From Kitagawia praeruptora (taxonomy: Eukaryota > Streptophyta > Magnoliopsida > Apiales > Apiaceae), in assembly GCA_037693485.1 (NCBI GenBank), contig CM075344.1, positions 70,303,501 to 70,367,500 on the forward strand: DNA of 64,000 nt, read 5' to 3'. The first letter of the stretch is position 1; each line of letters begins with the position of its first letter. Below the pieces are notes generated by a model. The model searched no databases and was not told where the DNA came from. It was given only the letters and a program-made list of their open reading frames with translations. Shown here piece after piece: positions 55,629 to 64,000 of the stretch. The position numbers and the translations under genes are program-made.

Positions 55629-56138
55629 GATGCTCATAGCTATGTGATGAGTTGTGATCGATGCCAAAGGGTTGGTAATATCTCTAGGAGGAACGAGATG
55701 CCTCTTAACACTATTCTTGAAGTCGAGATTTTTGATGTGTGGGGAATTGATTTCATGGGTCCGTTTGTTTCGTCTTGCAATAATCAGTACATCTTGCTAG
55801 CTGTGGATTACGTGTCTAAATGGGTTGAGGTGAAAGCCTTACCAACCAATGATGCTAAGGTAGTGCTGAATTTTCTTCACAAGCAGATTTTCACGCGTTT
55901 TGGGACTCTACGAGCTATAATCAGTGATGAGGGGACACACTTTTGTAATCATCAATTTACTGCTGTGATGGCAAGGTATAATGTGATGCATCGAGTTGCC
56001 ACTGCTTATCATCCCCAAACTAATGGTCAAGCGGAGGTTTCGAATCGTGAAATCAAAAGAATTCTTAAGAAAGTGGTAAATCCATCTCGAAAGGATTGGT
56101 CGTTGAAGTTAGACGAGGCGGTTTGGGCGTACAGAACT
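55629..56138 (+). pseudogene. pol: Integrase of element G, N-terminal half, cut by I
   Basis: It is in frame with the preceding piece: MSCDRCQRVGNISRRNEMP completes the zinc finger, and GIDFMGPFVSS, ISDEGTHFCN and NGQAEVSNREIK carry the D, D and E of the catalytic core. After WAYRT the frame is interrupted by element I at 56139. Confidence 0.92.
56134..56138. repeat. Target duplication of element I, left copy
   Basis: AGAAC; the second copy at 59891-59895 begins the resumed integrase frame (R-T-A-Y-K-T). Confidence 0.9.
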
Positions 56139-56991
56139 GTGACACCCCCCAAATCCGGGGTCAGAAGATTTGGTTGTCACGCAAAAATCCTCAAAATAAA
56201 ACATCTTGTTAATAATAATCATCCAATTGTGATTGTCCAACACTGGAAATATAACATCTGTGACCCCAAACATACCAAGATCTTTTAAGGTTATAGGGCT
56301 AGAAACAAGAATCCAAATTCCATTAAATAAAAAGCATTCCTTCTCTACAACATTCTCTTTGATCAAATCTTAAATCACTGGTGTAACTTCGATAAGAAGT
56401 ACGCCAGGCCAACTAGATTATACATAATAATAATAAATATTAGAACTTAATCATATAAAATAGATCTTACTCTAAATTCAGAGATCCTGAGCCAAGTCAT
56501 CTTCGAAATAGCATCACGCTCCTTCTCTTTCTGAACTGTGCGGATAAGTCTCGCCAAACTACCTTACTGAAATGTTAGAATTTACAACAGCAAGTATGAG
56601 CGAAAGAAATGCTCAGCAAGCGTATAAAAATTTTGATATAAAATCAGGATAAGTGGGGCATAAAATCAACTGAAATGTAAAACAGTTTATAGAGAAACTG
56701 AATCAACAACTGTGATATAATTCAAATCATAACTGAAATCATTTGGCATGTCATAAAAATGAATCATCTGCCAATTCACAATATATAATAGCCATTCTGG
56801 CGATATGGATTGGATATATATAAAAAAACAAAACCCATTACCCCCTGATCAGGTTCAAAAGCAATGGGACCCTTTATACTACCACCGGTACATTTCTATA
56901 CCCGTGTGTATAACCCGGATTTCAATGAGGGTACCAAAATAGGCAAGTAATGTTAGCCTATAAGAAGATGGAATGGTTACCATATCCTCCT

Positions 56992-57140
56992 TAAATATTG
57001 CTGGACCATAACATCAATCATGGCCTCCTACGCTTTACCAATAAATATTGCTGGACCATAACATCAATCATGGCCTCCTACGCTTTACCATTAAATATTG
57101 CTGGACCATAACATCAATCATGGCCTCCTACGCTTTACCA
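56992..57140. repeat. Three 50-bp tandem repeats inside I
   Basis: TAAATATTGCTGGACC starts at 56992, 57042 and 57092; the units are practically identical, so the array is recent or homogenised. Confidence 0.95.
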
Positions 57141-59402
57141 TTTTCCAATACAATAGAGCAATTTCCGAATTCAACAGGAAATGCTTAGTTTCACATACAG
57201 TTCACATCCATATTATTTACTACGATAATAAGGATATGAAGAGTTTATCTTAAACAATTTCCCCACATCAGGATACCAATATCAAGCAACTGTGTTCGCA
57301 TAAAAATATTTAAGAACCACAAATAGCTCTGAACAATAACTATTTGTCATGATATGAATAAATGAAACAGAAAATAAAAAGTGTTTAGGATGATCAAGAA
57401 AATACTTGCCTCTGGTCCTTAGCTGTTACGTAATGCCGAAGTAATACAACTATCTTCTTTTATCTCACGTCATCACATCCTCTGTTCATCACTCGTTGGT
57501 TTGACGCTCTTGCGATTGCCACGAGTCTGATCCGTCGATATCGAGCCCGCGCGTCTACTTCTATATCTCTGTCCGAAGAAAATAATTGGAAATGTCCCCT
57601 TTGAACATAGACGTTTTCCCGGTGTTAAAACACCTCACAAGTAAACCAGCAATTCCACAAACAATACTTTCATCTCCAACCTTCTTTATTACAATCCACA
57701 CAATACTGCATCCATCTCCCACTTTCTTCGTCTCATACCAACTTAACTCCGCTGACATTCCTAAGTCAATATTTACCAATTAATCCTCGAAACAAACACT
57801 TCATCCCCAAAAATAAATAAAAATCTAACAATCCTAGTCAGTATTTCAAAGAAAACATCATCTACTCTTAGTGACATCTTATAACATAAATCATATAAAC
57901 AATTAATCACCAATTAACTATATATATCGATCAAAACTCGATTTACAACATAACCCTCGATACTTAATACCTTAATAATTCACATTGCATGTAAAGAGAC
58001 TCAGTAAGTAGATCACGTAATCACATAGCACGTTGATCAGATCATAAAAAAATTTTATCCAATATTTTTAAAACAGAAAACGGGTCAAAACCCTAATTAT
58101 CGGATATAATCGACTCAATAAAAAGGTTTGGTAAAAAGTCGACCAAAATTTAAAAGTTGAATTTTAACTTAAAACTATTTTTATAAGAACCGGGTCATTT
58201 TTCTAATTCCAGAAATACTTTTCTCGTTGAAAACGGATAAACGGTTTAATTAATACGCAATTAATAAGAATAATTCAATTAATAATTAAATTAATTGATT
58301 TTTCAAATTAATTATTTATTAATCAACTCATAAAAATAATAAATCTTTTATAATAAAAAGATTAAAATTCAATGAAGTCAATTATATATTTAAATAATAA
58401 TTAATTAATATAATTAATCAATTAAAATGAATTAATCAATTAATTAAATCAATTAAATTATTATAAAAAAAATAATTAACTAATTAAATTAAATTTTTAG
58501 AAATTAAAATAATAATACATAAAAAAAATCTGAATTTTAGAATTTTTTTATAAAAATATGACCCAAAAACATTTTTCAGAAAATGTTTTCAGATTTTTAA
58601 GATCAAACGGTTACTATTCATCACCATCTTCACTGTTCTTCATATGAATGCTTCGAAGAACACCACCTCCAACAATGGAGGTTTGCCCAGATTCCGGTCA
58701 TCGGAAAATATTCCGGCAACCCTTAAAACGCACCGATCGTTACGCTTTTAAGCACGAAATCACTCCAAATCGTCTCCTAAACACAACCATACCATTCAAT
58801 CAACCCCAGAATCGACCGAACTAAAAACCCGGCCAAAAACCGAACAATCCGGCGACCTTCAAAAATTAAAACCGGTGAACTCGAAATCGGTCACCAAATC
58901 AAACGTTCTATATACCAAATCGAAGCCCAGGAGTTCAATGACTCATATCTAACATCAAGAACATCAAACAATCATCCAAGAACCCAGAAAATCGAAATCA
59001 AAGTTCACCCCCACAAAATTTCGATTTTCTTATTTAGGACACTAAAATTCAAACAAAAATTATCACAATACTCCTGGGATAATAAGAAATCTATAGACAC
59101 TAACCACATCAACAACAAATCACTACACAATCCACAACAAATTAAACAAGTTCGAAAATTAAAATTAAAAAAACAAATTTTCGAATCAGACAATTTTGGT
59201 TATGAACACCTACATAAACATGTAGTAGAGATCAAGAGCTTCAGTTTGGTTACCCATATGATCGATTTGGATGCCGGAAACACTGTGAACGAGTGGTTTG
59301 ATTCCGATGAACTTTAAGAACACAATTTCCAGATTTTACAGAAAATGAAAAATCAAAAATCTGATTTTTTGATTATTTTGATAGATTAAATAAAATCAGC
59401 TG

Positions 59403-59411
59403 CTATTTATA
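59403..59411 (-). promoter_or_regulatory. TATA box candidate in I
   Basis: TATAAATAG on the minus strand, about 480 bp from the right end; suggests I is an LTR in minus orientation. Confidence 0.4.
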
Positions 59412-59890
59412 TTAAATCAAAATTAATACCCCAAAAATATTTTTAGCCCCCAATTAAAATTATTAAGCCTTAAAAATAATTTTTATGGGATAAAAATGTA
59501 AAATTTTTATTTTTAAACAAATATAATATAAATGCCAAAATTCCCCAAAAATTATGAATATTACAAATATTACAAAATAATACATTTTTTAACATCCCAT
59601 TATTATCTGAAAATAATTTTATGAAAAACAGGGCCTCGAATTCAATACAGGGGCTGGGTCCGAAAATTAAAACGCGAAATAATTGTATTCTAAAAATATA
59701 AAAATTACAGAAAAATAAAATAAAATATTCTATGATACACAGAAGTCACATAACACGTATGAGATAATTTTCCTATTTAATAAAAATCATAACGCGTTTA
59801 AATGCATTAAAAATAAACTAACACGCATTAAAATCAACTAAAAATATATTTTAATATAATAAATTACACGTAATTTTCCGGGTCGTTACA

Positions 59891-60385
59891 AGAACTGCTT
59901 ATAAGACACCTCTTGGGATGTCTCCTTATCAGTTGGTATTTGGTAAGGCTTGTCATTTGCCGGCTGAGCTAGAGCACAAGGCTTATTGGGCGATGAAGAA
60001 GTTAAATTTGGATATCTCAGCTGCGGGTGAAAAACGTCTACTTCAGTTGAATGAACTTGAGGAGTTTCGTGAACAAGCTTACGAGAATGCGAAAATGTAT
60101 AAGGAGAAGGTTAAAAGGTGGCATGATAGGAAGCTGGTACTCAAGACATTTGTGCCGGGTCAACAGGTTTTGCTATACAACTCTCGCCTTAAACTTTTTC
60201 CTGGTAAATTGAAGTCGAAGTGGTCGGGTCCGTTTACAGTCAAGGAGGTATTTCCACATGGAGCACTGGAGATATTTAGGGGATCGTTCAATGATGCTTT
60301 CAAAGTAAATGGCCATCGACTTAAGCCTTATTATGGAGGAACGGTGAACCGTGAGAAGGTTGCCGCCGTTTTGTCAAAAACGTGA
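59891..60385 (+). pseudogene. pol: Integrase C-terminus of element G
   Basis: This resumes the integrase after I: YQLVFGKACHLPAELEHKAY, LLQLNELEEFREQAYENAK, KLFPGKLKSKWSGPFTVKEV and VNGHRLKPYYGGTV form the Athila-type C-terminal domain. The frame ends VAAVLSKT at 60385 with no further stop. Confidence 0.92.
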
Positions 60386-60396
60386 AGTTTCGGAAG

Positions 60397-60416
60397 TACG
60401 TCGAGCTATTGACGTA
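60397..60416 (+). other. Post-pol hairpin with GCTA loop in G
   Basis: TACGTCGA-GCTA-TTGACGTA: 8-bp stem with one G-U pair. Against F, the outer A-T pair is flipped to T-A. Confidence 0.7.
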
Positions 60417-61145
60417 AAACAAGCGCTTCTTGGGAGGCAACCCATGGTATCATGTATTTTTATTAGTATTCAGTAGGTAGGAGTTGTTTGAAAAAAAAAT
60501 AGGAAAATAATTCTGGAATTTCTGCTTGGCGCGGGCGCGCGGAGAAAAGCCCTGAGAATAGCGCGGCCAGGCGGGAGGCCTAAAAAAAAAAGTCAATAAG
60601 TTATTGTTTTATGCACAATTAACCAGAGTGAGCTCTTTAATACTCGAGTAATTAAGTCTGAGGGGACTTAGTCCTAGTAAACTAAAGCCTTGTGGTTTGG
60701 GATTGCTGACCTAACACTCGCTACATGGGTATTATTGTATAAGCCTTTTGGGGTCTCATTCATTGCACGGTTAAATAAGCATGCGTATTGTATATAGTAT
60801 TATGTGTCATAGTAATAAAGCATGAGTTTCTGTCTACTTTGGATAAGGGTGGAGGTGTTCCTAAGTTATGAAGTGTCTACAGTCTATTCTAGTTATAAAC
60901 CTGTGATTGTCTTGGCGGAAAGCATGTATGATTTTTGACCTAGTTTTGGGAGTATTCCTGATGAGCATTGCACACACGCACGTTTCTGTTCATATACTGT
61001 TAGTATACGGGGATTTAGTCGAGCTCTGCTTGGATTTATTTGCATTCTTTGAGATAATTGCTTGTTAGTTGGTTTTGGTGAGTTTGAAGGGAATCTTTGC
61101 ATTTTTCATATTAGTTGCATTCATGCATTGCATTAGGTTAAATGG

Positions 61146-61267
61146 ATTTTGTGGGTATATTCACTATAGGCCCTCACGAGACCTTACTCGTCCACTAGGG
61201 CTGCCTAGGGGTTTAAAGGGCTTGTTGCATATGCCAAATGCAACCGTGATCACCTACGGAAGTGGTA
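61146..61267 (+). other. 122-nt conserved 3' UTR element, copy in G
   Basis: On the plus strand it contains GTTGCAT…ATGCAAC and CCGT…ACGG inverted repeats; it is almost identical to the copies in C, E and F. Confidence 0.87.
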
Positions 61268-61297
61268 CTAGTTAGTTGTATATATTTTTGTCTGTTT

Positions 61298-61315
61298 ATG
61301 CTTGAGGACAAGCAT
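61298..61315 (+). other. AGGA-loop hairpin beside the PPT of G
   Basis: ATGCTTG-AGGA-CAAGCAT, perfect 7-bp stem, seven bases before the polypurine tract. Confidence 0.85.
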
Positions 61316-61321
61316 CGGTTT

Positions 61322-61334
61322 AAGTTTGGGGGTG
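61322..61334 (+). other. Polypurine tract of element G
   Basis: AAGTTTGGGGGTG directly before the 3' LTR start TGATAAG. Confidence 0.88.
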
Positions 61335-62953
61335 TGATAAGTGGATTTATATCCACTTGGATCATTCTAATTCGGCTTGAATTGGTGTTTTGTATCTCAA
61401 GTATTTGTGTATTTTAATCTGTTTTTGTGAGAATTGTGTAGGTAATACTTCAAGGTGAGAGTATGGGATTTTCAGTGAATAAACAGTGCCTTTGAGCTTA
61501 AAAGAATAAAGGATGGAAATTGCAGAAGAAATGGAAAAGAAATATGCAAGAAAACAGAAGAAAAATCTGCAGGTTTCAGACTTGGCGCGGGCGCGTGGAA
61601 ATGTCAAAGAAGATCGCGCGGGCGCGCGCAGGTAGTCAGGAAGAGGAATTGAGCGCGGCCGCGATAGGAAAACGCTGTAGGTGCGCGCGGGCGCGTGGGC
61701 GCCAGAAAGAATCAGAAACTTTCCAGAATCTGATTTAAATAGGGAAACTTCTACAAATTCTTCTCCTATCCAATATGGAAGTTATTTTGGACGATTTGAA
61801 GCTTCTGGAATTCAATTTAAACATGGGAATTGCACTTCTAATCTAATCAAGAAAGGAAATTGCCGGAATTCTATCCTAATTCAAAGACGGTAATTGCTTG
61901 GTTGAGGAGGCACTTGGGGCTATAAATACACACCTTGGGGCACAGAAAATCAATGATCTACACACTAATTTCGTTCAGAGCACGAAGAGAGAGAAGCCAA
62001 GGCGAGGATTATGACGATGAGAAGATCTAGTCATAGTTTTCTTGTATTCTTTGTTTAGGCGTATCTTTTGGATGCTTGTTACTTTTCCGGATTTGTTCGC
62101 TAAACCTTATTCTATTATTGATTTATTCATCTTCATTATCTTGTTTAATATCATGCTTTCGTCAAATCCCATGGTGACGAAAGGTTCGATTATGAACTAA
62201 TCGTTATCGTGGGATCCTAGTGGATTTATCTATGTAGCTTAGTAGTATTGCATGCCTTAAAGATTTATGTGTGGTGATTTCTTGATATCCTTGTATGGTT
62301 GTGCTTATTGAATTTAGGTGCGTCGCGAACATCTAATATGTTAATCTCTTGCTAAACGAGAGTGGATCTTGAGATTTAGAACTTGCCATGCTAGCATAGG
62401 ATAGGTTGATGTTTTAGCATCATGATTTGTGGCATCAATAGAGATATTATGCTACCCTATGTGATCAAAGTGGATAACTTGTGCTTCAACCTTTATGTTT
62501 TCAAATTCTATAGAGATATAGGGTCTAAACATAATAGGTGACTATTCATCTTCTATCTCTTTTGTGGATGTATGCGTAGATTGGTACTAGTATACCGAGA
62601 GGTAACTTTTACTTGTTCCGTGTTATTCGATCAGATATTAAAACCATCACATGTTTTAATTAAAGGCTGCAACTCTAAGTTAAGTAGATAATGAAACTAG
62701 GATTCCATGTTTATTTTCCTATAAGTAATTCGATTTTAATTCTTGTTAATTAGTTAATTCTTAAATTTATAAATTGCATCTTAGTTTAATTTAGATAATC
62801 AACCCCAAATTTGTTATTCTTCTTAGCAGCGAATTAAAACCATACATTATTGCATAGGCATATTTTCTGAGTAAAACTTAACCAGATCTCTGTGGAACGA
62901 ACTTTAATTGTATTACTTGTGACTACGTGCGCTTGCGTAATTATAGCATAACA
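61335..62953 (+). repeat. 3' LTR of element G (1619 bp)
   Basis: It pairs with 38214-38607 plus 49904-51120, with about 17 substitutions and an 8-bp GCGCGGGC indel seen by eye. The TATA box is at 61921-61928. Confidence 0.95.
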
Positions 62954-62958
62954 GGTAT
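62954..62958. repeat. Target duplication of element G, right copy
   Basis: GGTAT; here it continues into GGTATATTATC, the original intron. Confidence 0.92.
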
Positions 62959-63471
62959 ATTATCTCTTCATTGATGCAATGCAGAAATTTATATTACTTA
63001 TTTTTTTTTTGGCGTGAATGAGACATTGTTTTTATTATTCTTAAATTATGCTATCTACGGTATTTATATTATTCTGTTAAGTCGTAGTGCTAGTGGTAGA
63101 TGTGTATATTGCAGTCCTCATGTTTGTGAAAATCCACCTTGGTTGAATTAATTTTGCTACCTTTTATAAGCAAGAAAGCCTTTGTAACCTAAAATTTAAT
63201 TCCTGAGGATTAGACACATGGCCTGTTTATAGTTAATATATATCACAACATTGGCTAGTATTGCTTTGTTTGGTTTTATGGTATTGGTATATTATTCTCA
63301 CATTTCTTTTTTCACTTGTTTGTAATCATATAATGTTCCTTCACATTGTATTATGCCATATAATCCGTATTATAAAACTTTTATCAAGGCGTGTGACATG
63401 TGACTGACTTCGAGTACAGTCTGGTTGCCAAATTAAATAGTGTTCAGTTAACATATGTTAAGATGAAATAA
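62959..63471 (+). other. Continuation of the CNX2-fragment intron
   Basis: AT- and T-rich intron-like sequence following the third-exon donor. I find no next CNX2 exon (SLRDPLRSG region) here or further right in the window. Confidence 0.5.
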
Positions 63472-63876
63472 TGATGCAAATCAAAAATTTATTTGCCGAA
63501 AACACTAAGGAACACAATAAAATTTTGGTAGATTTTATTATTGATCTGTATTAATCCAATCAAAGTACAGACTTCCATGTTTTCGTAACTGCTGAAAACA
63601 GAGTAATTTATCTCCATGTTCTTACAACTGCCAATAAAGGTGTGCTGAACGCTAAATTCCCAAACACTAACTTCTCGTGAGGATTAAACCCCCAGCACAA
63701 AGCTCTATTTATAGGATAAGCAGCTAGATCTCCTAAAAATCGAGTCATTCAGTGCCAAGTCAATCTATAGACTCACTTATATTTCAAATATAATGTAAAT
63801 TAAAGCTCAATATCTGATTGGCCTTATGCATTTGTATAGGGATGCTTTGGTAGAAAGAGGAACTAACACCCCAACA
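63472..63876 (-). repeat. Possible LTR-derived fragment
   Basis: Read on the minus strand it begins TGTTGGGGTGTTAGTTCC, has a TATA box CTATAAATAG (63705-63714 on plus), and ends TTGATTTGCATCA. This looks like a small copia LTR, but no primer site, polypurine tract or target duplication is visible. Confidence 0.3.
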
Positions 63877-64000
63877 TCAGTATGGATGGAATCCTGGACA
63901 GCAACGAAAGCTGTTCTTAAAGTGCAAACATTTCAGATCATTGTGTTGCAAGGTCTAGTTGGTTCACTACCTTAGACAACAATGGTGTTTTTCACATTAT
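63877..64000. other. Right edge, nothing recognised
   Basis: Unique-looking sequence with no motif I can assign. Confidence 0.3.

Larger units (their letters stand above)
56139..59890. mobile_element. Element I: 3.75-kb solo-LTR-like insertion in G integrase
   Basis: Flanked by AGAAC on both sides (56134-56138, 59891-59895), it begins TGTGACACCCCCC and ends CGGGTCGTTACA: TG…CA ends, a 5-bp duplication and imperfect inverted termini (TGTGAC/TGTAAC). It contains no coding region and no internal pair of LTRs, so a solo LTR is most likely; TGTRAC…CCC termini recall Tekay-type chromoviruses (from memory). A TATAAATAG on the minus strand (59403-59411) suggests minus orientation, but a plus-strand TATATATAAA at about 56814 leaves this open. 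The right half is very AT-rich. Confidence 0.7.
60386..61334 (+). other. 3' UTR of element G, non-coding
   Basis: In order: GCTA-loop hairpin (60397-60416), GGGAGGCAACCC (60432-60443), a short CpG-rich patch (60528-60575), an A-run, about 600 bp shared with the 3' UTR of F, the 122-nt block, the AGGA hairpin and the polypurine tract. No ORF3. Confidence 0.8.
38214..62953 (+). mobile_element. Element G: Athila-like Ty3/gypsy retrotransposon hosting F and I
   Basis: G is a complete plus-strand element once F (38608-49898) and I (56139-59890) are set aside. It has a 5' LTR, PBS, gag, pol, 3' UTR, polypurine tract and 3' LTR, with GGTAT duplications. The LTRs differ by about 17 substitutions and one 8-bp indel by eye, about 1%. 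Gag-pol carries two stops, a frameshifting deletion and an A-run frameshift, so it is not autonomous. No ORF3 lies between pol and the 3' LTR. Confidence 0.93.

Noticed and set aside
56992..57140. CRISPR-like repeat array
   Set aside because: Units are contiguous 50-bp tandem copies with no spacers, in a plant retroelement.
56139..59890. Helitron or DNA transposon for element I
   Set aside because: No 5'-TC…CTRR-3' ends and no A/T target; the TG…CA ends and 5-bp duplication fit an LTR better.

Overview
The window is a stack of nested plant retrotransposons with almost no host gene content. tRNA-Asp-type (TGGCGCC…) and tRNA-iMet-type (TGGTATCAGAGC) primer sites, Athila-like Ty3/gypsy and SIRE-like Ty1/copia polyproteins, a CACTA terminus and a fragment of the molybdenum-cofactor gene CNX2 (MoaA type) show a flowering-plant nuclear genome. 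Copia ORF3 features recall asterid elements, but that placement is weak. I see no bacterial, organellar, tRNA or rRNA genes and no intact host gene.

Layout from the left. A (1-3420, minus, Athila-like, runs off the left edge) sits inside the RNase H region of B. B (minus, SIRE-like copia; 3421-9177 plus 19574-19741) has an intact gag, and its 5' LTR is split by C. C (9178-19568, minus, Athila-like) is complete, with 1551-bp LTRs differing at one base and 5-bp target duplications GTTCC. B sits in the 5' LTR of D (plus, SIRE-like copia; from 19742 to at least 32483), a decayed element with gag, pol and a large third ORF. ORF3 of D is interrupted by E (26840 to about 30,300, minus), a truncated Athila-like element. 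H (33147-36120, minus, copia-like 3' end) follows and is cut by a CACTA end at 36121. Inside the CACTA end lie three CNX2-like exons (37252-38209). G (38214-62953, plus, Athila-like, duplication GGTAT) inserted at the third exon's splice donor. G is itself interrupted by F (38608-49898, minus, Athila-like, duplication GATTT, with an extra ORF3) and by a 3.75-kb solo-LTR-like element I (56139-59890, duplication AGAAC). The sequence flanking the CNX2 fragment resumes at 62954.

The order of events can be read directly: H was hit by the CACTA, the CACTA by G, and G by F and I; D was hit by B and E, and B by A and C. LTR differences counted by eye are 1 for C, about a dozen for F and about 17 for G, so C is by far the youngest.

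The most interesting signal is non-coding. Four Athila-like elements with different LTRs (C, E, F, G) share a nearly invariant 122-nt block in the 3' UTR. It is followed, just before the polypurine tract, by a hairpin whose AGGA loop is constant while its stem changes with compensatory pairs. A second hairpin with a GCTA loop follows pol. Together these suggest a structured 3' RNA module that is passed among elements.
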